Origin: Heloderma charlesbogerti
Taxonomy: Eukaryota; Chordata; Lepidosauria; Squamata; Helodermatidae
Reading direction: 5' to 3'
Length of the DNA stretch: 64,000 nt
NCBI GenBank assembly: GCA_026122225.1
Contig: JANEZZ010001492.1
Span: 1,009,001 to 1,073,000, forward strand
Under the pieces are notes generated by a model. It ran no database searches. It saw only the letters and a list, made by a program, of their open reading frames with translations, and was not told the DNA's origin. Positions 23,666 through 34,906 of the stretch are shown here, piece after piece (the first letter of the stretch is position 1; each line of letters starts with the position of its first letter). Position numbers and translations under genes: made by a program.

Positions 23666-23746
23666 CCAAATGTATTACAGCTGGTCAGGCAGTGTAGTTG
23701 GTCAGCTGAATGAAGAACAGACTCCCCATCTACAATTAGACAATTA

Positions 23747-23879
23747 GGCTGCAATCCTATGCATGTTTAGACAGAGAAAACTCCTACAACTCCCAGCATT
23801 CCCCAGCCATCATGGCTGGCTGGGGAATGCTGTGAGTTGTAGGAGTTTTCTCTGTCTAAACATGCATAGGATTGCAGCC
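23747..23879. mobile_element. Near-perfect palindromic MITE (family B), 133 bp
   Basis: The two halves are inverted copies with about one mismatch: GGCTGCAATCCTATGCATGT leads to an ACTCCCAGCATTCCCCAGCC arm, and the order reverses to the far end. It is flanked by TTA on both sides (23744-23746 and 23880-23882), a 3-bp TWA duplication as in PIF/Harbinger elements. Arm identity implies recent insertion. Other copies: 28116, 36995 and 63007. Confidence 0.8.
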
Positions 23880-25171
23880 TTATTCACTCAATTTCAGACT
23901 GAAATTAGATAGGCCAACTGTAATACATACTGAACTCACTGCCTGGTTGGGCCAATTCCCAACCTGTGAGTTAGCCTTTAGGGCTCATATACTGGACGTT
24001 TTCTCAGATATAGGATGTTGCCAAAACCCAGTGCAATGTGAGTGGAAACATCCTAAAATAACTGGGAACATACATAAAACTTTATGTATTTTAGTTTTTG
24101 CATAACGGGGCAAACAGAAAAACTGAAATGCATAATTATAAGACACAGAGCCGTAAAGAAAGCAGCTTAATATTGGTGAATGGGAGCAGAGTTGTCTAGG
24201 CAGCCAAAAACTAAACCTTTCTTACATTAAGACAGAACCCTCAAGTGGAAGATCCTAATGTGAGAATTATTTCTTTGCACAGGTGTGAGTACAAAAGCTT
24301 CCCCTCAAGACAGAACTATTTAACAGACTATGAGAAAACCTTGCAGAATTGACTGCATAACTGTGGGGTCAGGATGACAATACCACTTGTAACATTTTGG
24401 TCTAAACTGAAATTTAATAGAAATGGGGGTGGGGGAGTAGTGCTGAAAGAAAAATTCAAATTTTAATTCCAAAGCAAAATAGTTGGAACAGAAAAAAATA
24501 TATAACAGAATGCATACTTGAGCTTGAGCAAAAATTGAGCACCCGTCTCTTGGACATTAGGACAGGTATGATTTTGTTTTCAACAAAAATACCAAAAAGA
24601 CATGAGCATAAACCTAAGTTTTACACTTGCAGGTCTACTCATCCATGTTTCACTGACAGATAACTGGAAGAAAAGCCAGCAGAAAGACAAGACAACCATG
24701 CTCAGTGTTAATTAAAAAAAGAATCTAATTGAGCATTAAGTATATAAAAATAGCATACCCCATTTTTATTACGGATATGACACTCACTCTCAAATTTATA
24801 GCAAAGACAATTGAACTATGTTTCAAATACTGTAGGCTATTTCAAGAATGTCAGTAGCTCCCCCTTCCTCTTTCTTAACTTCAATGTATCTAGTCTCATT
24901 TCAATACTGTTTTAATATATGGTAATTGCAAAGATAATCAGGTAAATGATATCCACATAATGATTATGTCTTATTCAGTTAGCCAGAATTCTTCTGTGAT
25001 GAACATTCATTTTGGTAATGTTCAGACTGGAAATGAAGCACTATAAGAGTTAAGTCTTTATATCAGAACTAAATGTAGAAAATATAATATTCTACCTTGG
25101 ACTGCATTAACTGAGAGTGCAGCCAAGAGAAATCAAGAGAGTGGCTACCATTCTTTTCTCTACAACACCGA

Positions 25172-25618
25172 AGGGACCAATCCTATGGCCACTAGACAGC
25201 AGCTAGACAGCCACAGGATATTGTGTTATCTGGGAACCGACCTCAAAGCCCGCACTCCGAGGTCGGTTCCCAGAGAACCAACCTCCCCACAATTCCACGC
25301 TGCCTTGGAGGCAGCGCGGAACAGCCCCGTCCTCCACGCTCGCAAAAGGAGTGCGGAGCGGCCAAAAAGGGGCGTGGCTGGTGGCGTTCCGGGGCTGGCG
25401 GAAATGCCTGTACGACACATCCTACATGTCGTATAGCAGCCTCCTTCCCCGCTCCGTCCTCCCACGGCTAGACAGCCGCAATTGGCTGTCTAGCCAAAAA
25501 TGCAGAGCAGGAGAAGCGTGGAGGGAACGATCCCCTCTGCATTTCTCCTGCTCTACTTTGGATAGGCAGCCGCCTCCAAGTTTGGAAGCAGCTGCCTATC
25601 TGGATAGGATTGCACCCC
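25172..25618. mobile_element. GC-rich DNA element with CAATCCTAT ends (family B2)
   Basis: Begins near CCAATCCTATGGCCACTAG and ends with GGATAGGATTGCACCCC, the same terminus as families B and C. Inside are paired inverted modules: CTAGACAGCCACAGG near the left and GCTAGACAGCCGCAATTGG near the right, GGAACCGACC with GGTCGGTTCC, and GGCAGCCGCCTCCAAG with its inverse. It is CpG-rich, unlike the intron around it. A second copy is at 37525-37875. Frames here are by-products of the GC content. Confidence 0.6.
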
Positions 25619-26439
25619 AAATCCATTTTATAGGATCAGATGGACCATTTGTATTCATAATCCACAATCTTTTTAACCTTCACATTTTGTAAAGATTAGT
25701 CATCCAAAAAAATTTGGATCGTGTCTTGAGAATAGAGTGATATGTGTTGAACATCTCAGACCTAACCATTTTAGGATAGCCACAGCACAATAAAGAGTTC
25801 AGCAACATCAGTGGACATCATTGCTCCCAACTCTGTTGGACTGTGGCCACAATATGCAGGGCAGGTGTGATTCAAATACGTTTTAAGCCATTCTAAGTTC
25901 TATTGGAAAGTTAAGCATGAGTTGTATGGAAATCAAAGGGTGTGGGGGAGAGTTTAGCCTTTGGAACAGTTTCGCAAAGTAAATTATATCTATTTCTTCT
26001 GCAGTACGACTTTTCCAGATCTATGGACATTTCTTCATAATTTTGTGCCGAAGGACACTAAGTTAGATGATCTGTAGAAGACAGGATGATCCTCATAAGT
26101 CATCCCGTTAGTCACAAAACTCCCTTGGAAGTCTTATAGGTCTGGAAATTCCATACAAATATCAGTGCCTAGTTCCAACAGATAACCAGGAGAAAGCATA
26201 CTGAAGTTGCACCAACATAGGCCACATTCGCATGGAACAATAAGTGAAGAGCTGTGTGCCAGTCCCCGTAAGCCAATCACACCTGCTTGGCTCCTCCCAT
26301 TAAAGCCCCTGGACACCTTTCTTTGCATGTCCTCTCCTGCCCAATGTTTTTTAAAATTAACACAATTTACTGCCAGCAGCTGGGATTCCTGTGAAATAGG
26401 TTTCTGCTGGTAGTGAAAACTGTGGGTTGAAAGGAGCTG

Positions 26440-26605
26440 TTCAGTGCGTTAGGGCTCAGACCCAACCTCTGCCTTGTACTCAATCTTTTGGGGAAGCTAC
26501 TTGTCCTTTGCCATGCTTCCCATGGCAGCCATTTTGTGCTGGTGCCCAGGATGATTTCTCAAATTGCCAAATGTGCCCCCAGCCCCAAAAGGTTGCCTGC
26601 CCCTG
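26440..26605. mobile_element. hAT-like DNA element end (family G copy)
   Basis: Right end, inverted, CAGGGGCAGGCAACCTTTTG; interior matches the reversed split copy at 4677-5500. The left end was not located. Confidence 0.5.
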
Positions 26606-26613
26606 CATTAAAC

Positions 26614-26884
26614 TAACCAGAAATTGAAAGTTTACCATGTCGCCCAGACCAGGGATCCTAGTTCAGGCTAGTGGGAGAAGCCAAGTGGGAGCAAACAGGC
26701 TGAACCAACTGAACCACTAAACTAACCAAGAACTGAAAGCTTAAGATGGTGTCCAGACCAGAGATCCTGGCTTGTCACTCCTTTTACAAGGTGACAAGCC
26801 AAGGTTTGTTCTCTGTTCATGAATCCTGTCTTGTAAAGGGTTCAGATGACATGGCAAGTTTTCAATTCCTGGTTAGTTTAGTGG
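26614..26884. repeat. Foldback repeat
   Basis: AACTAACCAGAAATTGAAAG followed by TTTACCATGTC is mirrored near 26852-26884 by GACATGGCAAGTTTTCAATT then CCTGGTTAGTTT. A third partial arm lies at 26718-26745. A palindromic DNA element with internal rearrangement. Confidence 0.55.
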
Positions 26885-28115
26885 CTCATGCTAGCAGGAT
26901 GAGCTATGCAGGTGAAACCCGGCTAGGTGCACTGGCACACAGCTCATTCACAATAAGCCAGGATTCTAGCTTATTATTTCATTAGTCCTTGTAGCCAGGC
27001 AATGGGCATTTCTACACCAGCCTAAGAACCTGCATTTAAAACAGGTCTTTCTGCTTCCGTTTTAAATGCAGGATCACAACTGACTCCCTTCACACATGCT
27101 CCCCTTCCCCCCTCCTTCTCCCCATATAGGAGTCTTCTGTTATCTTTCACTGATCTCGCTCCTCTTCTTCCCGCTTTAACTCTTTTGAGGGAAGAAACTG
27201 AAGCAGAACACAACAGGATAATTTGATAGCTCATTATCTGCAATCTGTTTAAAAACGGAACAAAGGGCATTTAGTGCAGGAAGGTCACAGCAGGGTCACT
27301 GCGTCATGTAAAGAGCTTGCAAACGTCTGTGAAGGAGCAATCGCCATTGTGAAGGAGCCCAATGTCTCTGTAAAGACAGTGGGTTAAAACCAACATTATG
27401 CTACTGGAAGTCCACTAACGCTACAAGACTTTCTCCCTGTCTCCTCCCACTGCAGCCCTCTAAGCTGCCCAAAAATCTGGTACAGAGGGTTTCCCAGCCC
27501 TTCAGAGCAGGTTTTGAGGATGCGGGGGTATGTGTGTGAAGTGGAATTGCCCACTCCAAGTTCTGCTGATGAAAGCAGTTCCATCAACAGAATTACACCA
27601 CTGGATTCAACCCCGTGATACTCCAAAATATTTGTGTAGTTGTGTGCTATTGGTACTTTTGGAGTTAGAGAGACAGGGACCCTACTGTTATAGCTAATAA
27701 GAGGTAACTTCACTTACCCCTGCTTTTGTAGCTTTTGCTATACTGTGTGCAGTACACTCTCCCCTTCTTTCAAATACCTTTTCTTACTGCTAACCCTTCA
27801 CTGGATGACTGTAGTCTCACCTTTCCTGCTAACATTTTACACTCTTTCCCTATCACCTTTCTCATATCCATTTTAAGTCTGGATCCATAAACGCAGATCC
27901 AGCATACTGCTACCACTGAACAAATATGAAGCAGTTGACAAGTGCAGAGATATCTGGTACAATACACTAGCAAGCTACCATTCAGAAAGATTGTAAGATA
28001 CTATTACCCAGAAAAATTTAACCCTGGAACAAAGTGGACTAAAGGCTTGTTTGCAGTCATTTCTCACTAGCACCTCTTACTTGTTTCAACTTCTGGTTTA
28101 TCAATGAGAAACTAA

Positions 28116-28250
28116 GGGAGCAATCCTATGCACGTTCAGACAAAAAGAAGTCCTACATTGCCCAGCATTCCCCAGCCAGCCATGCTGGCTGGGGAATGCT
28201 GGGAGTTGTAGGACTTTTTTTTAATCTAAACAGGCATAGGATTGCACTCC
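28116..28250. mobile_element. Palindromic MITE (family B copy)
   Basis: GGGAGCAATCCTATGCACG to GCATAGGATTGCACTCC, with the same CAGCATTCCCCAGCCAGC / inverse core as 23747. No clean target duplication. Confidence 0.75.
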
Positions 28251-28524
28251 AATCCACTGATTTGCCATTACCCCTCTGGTTCATTAGACAGGTAAACAAG
28301 ACCATAGTCAGTAGCAATACAAAGAAGGCCAGAATGGGTGCCCATCACCACAATACTAGACATGGATCTTTTCCTCCTTTTTATCCTAAATCCACATATC
28401 TCCTGAACTTACACTGCCCAAGCATCGAGGGAACAGAAATCCCAATCAAAGAATGTAACGCTCTGCCGAAAGAAAACTGGGCAGAAGATAACTCAGAAGC
28501 TATCAGCTCCCTATGTCCTATCAT

Positions 28525-28615
28525 ATAGAGCAATCCTATGACAACTCAGAAGTCAGTCCCACTGATTTCAATAAGGCATATTCCCAGACAAATTAATACA
28601 GGATTGCAGCCATAA
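28525..28615. mobile_element. Palindromic MITE (family C copy)
   Basis: Termini GAGCAATCCTATG and AGGATTGCAGCC surround AGTCAGTCCCACTGATTTCA, a decayed form of the short palindrome whose best copy is at 41066. Confidence 0.6.
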
Positions 28616-29062
28616 GCTCTTAAGATCAGCTGGAAACACCTTCCTGACTACTTCTGTTTGTATACCAAAGACACCTAGAGAGGTATTCTTGGTGGCTGCT
28701 GCACAATTCAGAAAGTTGACATGGTCAGAGCCTGAGCATCTTTCCAGAAGTTGAAAAACACTTTAAAAATATCAGGCAGACTTTCAACCTGCAGAAAAGC
28801 TGTTAGCTGGGATTTTAATTGGTCAAGGGTCATTGGGCCCCTAATGGATTCATTAAAAAAAAATAAACCTCTAATCACTGCCTCACAGTTTGTCTTTAAG
28901 CAGCTGAGATTAAAATATGTATTCCTCTATCTTTTATTTTCACCTTGTAAAATAGATTCCCTGTACCTTACACTTGTGTGTATGTATCAGCTCATTCACT
29001 TGCCACTTCAAGCATATTTACACTGCAATCTGAACTCACTCACCTGAAAGTTCCACTGAAGT

Positions 29063-29628
29063 CATAGAATCATAGAATAGTAGGGTTGGAAGGGGCCTAC
29101 AAGGCCATCGAGTCCAACCCCCCGCTCAGTGCAGGAATCCAAGTCAGAGCATCCCTGACAGATGGCTGCCCAGCTTCATCTTGAATGCCTGCAGTGTGGG
29201 AGAGCCCACCACCTCCCTAGGGAATTGATTCCATTGTCGTATTGCTCTAACAATCAGAAAGTTTTTCCTAGTGTTCAGCCGGAATCTGGCTTCCTGTAAC
29301 TTGAGCCCATTATTCCGTGTCATGTATTCTGGGATGACCGAGAAGAGATGCTGGCCTTTCTCTCTGTGACAACCTTTCAAGTACTTGAAGGGCACTATCA
29401 TATCTCCCCTCAGTCTTCTCCTCTCAAGGCTAAACACGCCCAGTTCTTTCAGTCTCCCTTCATAAGGCTTTGTTTCCAGTCCCCTGATCATCTTTGTTGC
29501 CCTCCTCTGAACCCTCTCCACTTCGTCTGCATCCTTCTTAAAGTGTGGTGCCCAGAACTGGACACAGTACTCCAGATGAGGCCTAATCAGTGCTGTGTAG
29601 AGGGGGACTAGTACTTCCCGGGATTTGG
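29063..29628 (-). mobile_element. CR1 LINE 3' end with RT C-terminal coding remnant
   Basis: Read leftward, this is a textbook CR1 3' end. It encodes a long uninterrupted RT C-terminal piece containing LYTALIRPHLEYCVQFWAPH, ERVQRRATKMIRGLE and ERRRLRGDMIVPFKYLKG, then NTRKNFLIVRAIRQWNQFPR. The tail is the CR1 signature GATTCTATGATTCTA. It is 5'-truncated just before the REV-LVPLYTAL block, as most CR1 copies are. Absence of stops over about 165 codons suggests a fairly young copy. It is a fragment and not a host gene. Confidence 0.92.
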
Positions 29629-30798
29629 AAGCTATGCTTTTGGAAGCTATGCTTCCAAATTCCAAAGTCAACAGTTCTTACTTTTGATTAGACATATATA
29701 GGATTACACTGTTAATAACTTAGTTCTTTCTTGTGACAGCTCATGCTGCAATAAATTAATTAGCCTTAAATTAAGGTTTGGTGTTCATGGTCAACCTTCA
29801 CTGTGATAGAATCTAACAAAGCTGAATACTGCAACACTATATATTACTCAGATATCCCACTGAGTTCAATAGGTCTTGCATCCAGGTAAGTGGGTATAGG
29901 TTTGCAGCCTAAACTTCTTAGGGTAGGAACTGAGCCTGCAATCCTAAAGTGTTAGCAGAAACATAATCACAAACAGGGCTGTTGATAAGTGAAAAGTTGT
30001 TGGGAAGGGAAAGTTTGTGCAAGTGTGGAGGAAGTTGTCAGTCATAAGATAAATATAGTTTGCAAAGATAATCCATGCAAATAATATTTCAACAAAACCC
30101 AGAAGGCATTCAGTGCAAGTACTGTGTGATACAGGAAATGCAACACAGAACTATCCTTCCAGATATGAAAATATAAGCAAATATGAAAACTTTACATGCT
30201 TCTCTTTCTTTGGTAGAGGATGAAGCTCCAATTCTAAACTTTGGACTTGTATTTCTAGATCTTCACCTCACTCCTACACACACAAAAGGACATTGTGATG
30301 CCTAACAAGAGCCTGTCCTTCTGAGGATAGTCAGGTGTCCAGCTGACACATCCAAGCACTTTAGTGTCCCTAAAGTACTATCTTCACTTGTTCCTTGATA
30401 AGCACTTTAACTGCATTTAAAGTTCCACTTATCAGTACTTCAGAACAGCACTTTCATAAATCTAATGAAAGTCAATGCAAAGTAGAGAACGTTCATCCCA
30501 GATGTAAGAGAACAGGAGTACAAAAAGCAGATTTCCAGAAGAACCAATTTTTCAATATACTTTTTTTTTTTTAAATGGGCACCTTTTTGGTTTTCTCCCA
30601 CCAACTTTCTCACATACAGCCTTTCTTCCCGCTCATCGCACCTGCTCCAGAAAGCAAAATCCTCGGTGACAGTGTTACCTACGGACATCCCAATTTATTT
30701 AGTATGTTATTATTTATTTTATGTATGAATTATATGTTATTACACCCGATTCCCAAATTTATATTCTCCACCCGATTTCCCTAGAGACAGACAGCACC

Positions 30799-30870
30799 CA
30801 CCCACCCACCCATCCATCTCTCTCTCTCTCTCTCACTCACTCACTCTCTCTCTCTCACACACACACACTC
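30799..30870. repeat. Compound (CCCA)n(CT)n(AC)n simple repeat
   Basis: CACCCACCCACCC leads into CT repeats broken by CACT units and ends in AC repeats, about 130 bp downstream of exon 1's donor. Confidence 0.95.
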
Positions 30871-30949
30871 CCCAATCGCCTCCTCAAAAATCGCATCCCC
30901 ACCTCCTGCTAGATCTCCCCACCTCCCTCTGTTCTTACGTAGCCTCCCT

Positions 30950-31640
30950 TCTTCCAAGAATTCACTCTGGCCTCAGCCGCAGGGGAACTCCTCCCATCTT
31001 TACCTGCAACGAAGTTGCTGATCTCTTCGGAGATGGCGGGGACACCGTGCATGACGAGCCAGGTGGTCGCGCCGGGAGGCAGCTGTTCAGCAGGGAGAGA
31101 GGAAGCAGCACAGCCACGCCCCTTCGCCCGGCTCCGGGAAGTCACTCAATAAACCACAGGCGGTGAGGCGGGGCCGCTCCTCTGGCCTCTCCGTGTTGCC
31201 CCGCCTATTAGGCTGTACTACGCATGCGTTCCAAGCGCGACGTACGCTACTCTCAGACATCGGCATAAAACTTCCTATCTCTATGGTTACGGACGCTGCT
31301 AGCCGACTTAGTTCCCCGCGCCAACTGAGTCAGGCTGCGGGGCTTCCCGGCACGTGACTTACAGCTTTCTGCTAACGCCATTTTTAATGAGGGCGCAACA
31401 ATTCACAGGCGTCAGGCAATTTCAAGTTCCGTTCCAAAACCAAAAATGGCGCCTTAAGCGCCGCGGCAGTGAGGGCTTTCTCTGTTGGATAGAATGATTC
31501 GAATACGAACATATAGGCTCCTTTTTTGATTGACTAGACGTTTGTTAGCCCATCCCGAACTCTTGCCTGCTGTGCTGTGTGATGTCTTTTTTTCCGCCTC
31601 AGCCACGCCCCCTGACTCTAAATTGCGGCCAATGAGGAAT
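30950..31640 (-). promoter_or_regulatory. SKAP2: CpG-island promoter and 5'UTR region of SKAP2
   Basis: This is the only long host stretch dense in CpG, apart from two GC-rich repeats and one hAT element. It surrounds exon 1. There is no clear TATA box at the expected place, typical of a broad CpG-island promoter. Motifs visible by eye: an NRF1-like ACGCATGCGT at 31220-31229, a CACGTGAC E-box of USF/TFEB type at 31351-31358, and YY1-like AAAATGGCG in opposite orientations at 31376-31385 and 31441-31451. A GC/KLF box (GCCACGCCCC, 31602-31611) and a CCAAT box (31629-31633) lie farther out. Transcription of SKAP2 runs leftward. Motifs on both strands would allow divergent transcription, but that is inference. 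Confidence 0.75.
31004..31052 (-). CDS. SKAP2: SKAP2 coding exon 1 (start codon to first splice donor)
   Basis: This exon starts SKAP2, a cytosolic adaptor that links Src-family kinases, ADAP/SIRP-alpha and integrin or actin signalling in leukocytes. The ATG at 31052-31050 opens the peptide MHGVPAISEEISNFVA plus one base of the next codon. A GTAAAG donor follows at 31003. The EEI-x-N core matches the start of vertebrate SKAP2 (LPEEIRNLLAD in human, from memory), and the phase joins exon 2 exactly, restoring the conserved Asp. An in-frame TGA lies 93 bases upstream of the ATG, so the protein cannot start much earlier with ATG. The start context has G at -3. The first residues are shorter and different from the human N-terminus, which has about seven more residues. 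The 5'UTR end is not visible. The exon sits inside a CpG island. Confidence 0.85.
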
Positions 31641-32739
31641 AAGTTATCCTGCATGTGCCCGCCTACCTGCGATTAATGCCTACGGAACCCCACGCGGCTT
31701 ATTTCTGAGTAGACTCATATGGGATGGCTCTGCACGCCCTTTGTGCCTCAGATTTTCTGTGTCAAGAATTAAACGGATAAAAGAATCCCGGGGCGAAGAG
31801 AACTTCTGCTATAAGACCCTCTTTTTCTCTCTTCCCTTGATTTGCTTCCAAAGAGCAATTTTGCTACCCGCTCCGTAACACTGCTAAAAATCTATTTTAC
31901 ACAGGACAATACAAAACACTTTTCATTCGCTGTATATAGTGGGAACACAAAACGAACACGGATCCCTCAGTTTTTCTTTCTATCGTTAATAACATTCACA
32001 CGTGCATGTAAGGGGCGGAGCGTCCAACTTAAATCAGATTGATCAACCAAAGTTTTAGCTGACTAATTAATGGCTGCAGATTTTAGTTACAGAGCACACT
32101 TGTTTATTTTTGGTGCTATTTTGATTCTGTCATGTAACACAATAATGATATTAATTAGGGTATTTCATTTAATTTAATCTATAACAGGCAAATTACTATT
32201 CACAACAACGTCAATGTACTGTAACTAAGCCTATGTATATGTAACTGAAATAATCGCATATTCTTCCCCTGTTTACTCCTGACTTTGTTTCCTTCCCCCT
32301 TCCTCTCTTGTGTCTGTTTAGATAGCAAGTATTTTGAGGGTAGGGACCTTCTCATGCTTTGTAAAGCACCATATATAGATGGCATTCTATAAAAAAAGTA
32401 GTAATAACTAGGCAAAATTTTGTTTGTGGGCAGGCAGACTGCAGTCCACCAGTGGACCGCTTAACACCTGCTTGTTGCTGGGATTATTGCAAAAAATGTT
32501 GACCTAGACTTATCCTGGTCTGATCCTGCAAAACCCTTGTTTTTCCTTCCATTCTTAAGAGTGCACACTCAGAGCTACTTAACACAGATTAGTTATGATG
32601 ACATCCTGATTATGCAATCAAGTGTTGCATAATCACCACACAGCTGAGAGGGACTGACTTGCCCAAAGTTACCCATCATCTACATATGAGCCTTGAAATG
32701 GTCTGAGATCTTTCACGTTCTACTCCAGCACTGTCTACT

Positions 32740-33931
32740 AGACCCTTAGCTATTTATGTATTTGAAGGAACCCCACCCACTTCAGCCAAAAAGGCCCTCA
32801 GAGTAGAGTACAAAGATCAGTAATAAGACAGTCCCTGCCCTCAGGCTTAAAACCTAAAAAGACAGGACACAAAGGGAAAAGAGATTGGGAAGAAGGAGAG
32901 GAAAAAGCAAACTAAGGCACTAGTTCTTGGTTACAAAGTTCTTATAAGGACCAGGTAGGAAGGAAATGGTTCTGGGAAAGCAGGAGCCAAACATTGCAGG
33001 TTGCTGAACAGAGCCAATGGAGGGGCCCTGCTTCCTCCCTCTGTCATAACCTGATGGAATGGCCATTTGCCAGGGGATAGATGATGGAGCTGGAAACCTG
33101 ATGGAGATACTGCTGATGGTGGCCCTACTTTCCTTGACTCCTGCTGCAGCCTGAAGATGGTGACTGGCAGCCAATACTGTCCTGTCAACCTCCACTGCCC
33201 CGTTGGCTAGAACTTATTGCCTGTTCAAAGTTTTAAAAGCAGTTAAAATCAATAATAAAACAAATACATTTAAAACACACATACACACACCCCAAATTGC
33301 AGAATAACAGCACCCAACACAATAGACCATTTTACAGACCAAAGGCCTGCTTGAACAGAAACCTTACCTGCCAGCAAAAGGAGAGCAGGCAAGGAGCTAA
33401 CCTAGCCTCCTTGGCAGGTTTCATAGCCTGAGAGCATCCACCAATACGGCACTCATGTCGCCACCAAAGGTGCCTCGGAAGGTGACAGTACTGAGAGAAG
33501 GGCCTCCCCAAAGGTATTAAAACCCTGGCAGCTTCATATGGAACCAATTCCCTAGGGAGGAAGTGGGCTCTCCCACACTGGAGGCATTCAAGATGAGGCT
33601 GGACAGCCACCTGTCAGGGATGCTCTGACTTGGATTCCTGCATTGAGCAGGGGGTTGGACTCGATGGCCTTGTAGGCCCCTTCCAACCCTACTATTCTAT
33701 GATTCTATATGAGAGAAGGCAGCCTTTCAGATAGCCCAGTCTCAAGCTGTATAGAGATTTAAAGCATTTGTGCCTGGAAACAGGCCAGTGGCCAGTGAAG
33801 CTGCTGCAGCAAAGGTGCCGCATGCTCCCTGTAACCCGCTGCGGCCAACACAGACTGGCTGCAGCATTCTGGACACTTTTCAAAGGCAGCCCCATGTACA
33901 GTGTGTTACAGTAGTCCAAATGGGATGTAAT
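32740..33931 (-). mobile_element. L2-like LINE 3' half, split by a CR1 insertion
   Basis: 32740-33540 is 3'UTR-like: ATTTATGTATTTGAAGGAAC, then AGTCCCTGCCCTCAGGCTTA. 33712-33931 continues into the RT C-terminus read leftward (ITSHLDYCNTLYMGLPLKSV). The CR1 piece at 33541-33706 interrupts it between CTTCATATG and ATATGAGAGAAGGC. The L2-like element must be the older of the two. Confidence 0.7.
33541..33706 (+). mobile_element. CR1 LINE 3' end inserted in an L2-like element
   Basis: Plus-strand CR1 3' end: AATTCCCTAGGGAGGAAGTG, AAGATGAGGCTGGACAGCCA, GGGTTGGACTCGATGGCCTT, then TATTCTATGATTCT. ATATG occurs on both sides (33536-33540 and 33707-33711), a likely 5-bp target duplication. Confidence 0.85.
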
Positions 33932-34239
33932 ATGCATAGGATGGCACCGTAAAAGTATGTGGCTTCTCTGACAGCACTTCCCAGAAGCCCCAGCAATCCT
34001 TCCATTACCCCTTATTCTCCTCAAACACTTTGAAGGCTGCTCATATTCCTGGGCTGGGTTGGAGGGGTGGTGGTGTGCACACTGTAGGATTGGCCTATAA
34101 ATGGTAATATCAAGATTTTTAATTACGTCTACGTAAAAGATCCAAGGCACTAAAGATACACAGTTTGAAATATATTGTAATAAAGTAAATAGGGTTACTT
34201 ATGTTCTTTGCATTAAGTACGATAGGTGATATTCTAGAA

Positions 34240-34345
34240 CATCCTTCCCTAACCTCATGCCTTCCAAGTGCATGAGCCAGCATGACCAATGGTGATGCTG
34301 GCTCGTGTTGTTGGGAGTTGTAGTCCATTATATCTGGAGAATGCT
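34240..34345. mobile_element. hAT-type palindromic MITE (family A copy, right end lost)
   Basis: CATCCTTCCCTAACCTCATG starts it and GGGAGTTGTAGTCCATTATA lies in the inverted arm. The arm ends as family F begins, so F probably inserted into or beside it. Confidence 0.6.
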
Positions 34346-34673
34346 AAGGGTGGGGAACTTCGGACCTGGGGGTCAACTCCAGCCCACCTGGTGCCCTAAA
34401 CTGGCCCTCTGGGGTTCCCCAGATGGCCACACCTCCTTTCCCCCAACCAGCAACCATTTTTGCGCTGTTTTTTCCCTGTTCTAAAAGCTTGAAATGCCTC
34501 TCCTAAGGCCTCGTTAGTGGCAGTAAGAGCTTTAAGCTAGAATATGCTGGTATTTTTTCTATTGTGGCCCCATCCCCTTTGCCTTCGGCCCCATCCACCA
34601 CTGGAATGCGGCCCTCAAGATCTTCTTCAAAATGGAACTCAGTCCTCTAGCTAAAAGTGGTTCCTCACCCCTG
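34346..34673. mobile_element. hAT-type DNA element (family F copy)
   Basis: Interior TTCTAAAAGCTTGAAATGCC and the right end, inverted, CAGGGGTGAGGAACCAC match the copies at 17196 and 49163. The left end is approximate. Confidence 0.6.
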
Positions 34674-34845
34674 CTGTAATAGAACATATGCCATTCTATA
34701 CATATTCCCCTTGTGGAAGGAAAAGCATCTGGGGAGGGTGATTTTGCTAGGTGCGATGGGTCCTGTAACTTTTTCCCTACAAGAGGGGAGGAAATTAGCT
34801 GGAGAGGAATTTGTGAGGAAATATGGCCTGCAGGAAGGGCTAACC

Positions 34846-34857
34846 GCCCCCCCCCCC

Positions 34858-34888
<31 letters not shown>

Positions 34889-34906
34889 TCTCTCTCTCTC
34901 TCTCTT
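34846..34906. repeat. Compound (C)n(AC)n(TC)n simple repeat
   Basis: A run of 14 C, then AC repeats and TC repeats. Confidence 0.97.

Larger units (their letters stand above)
20883..31003 (-). other. SKAP2: SKAP2 intron 1 (10.1 kb)
   Basis: Bounded by the GTAAAG donor of exon 1 and the TTTAG acceptor of exon 2. It holds LINE 3' ends, palindromic DNA elements and a CR1 fragment, listed separately. The parts 20950-21620, 23890-25150, 25620-26400, 27000-27720 and 29700-30780 show no recognised gene or clear repeat, apart from short family C-like fragments. Just before exon 2 lies a G-run on the plus strand that forms the exon's pyrimidine tract. Confidence 0.85.

Noticed and set aside
29144..29671. 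A 175-residue open frame on the minus strand as a possible host gene
   Set aside because: It is the reverse-transcriptase C-terminus of a CR1 LINE ending in the CR1 3' signature.
31053..31145. An upstream GTG start that would add 31 residues to SKAP2
   Set aside because: The extension has no match to the SKAP2 N-terminus, is simply CpG-island translation, and follows an in-frame TGA; the ATG at 31052 fits the family.
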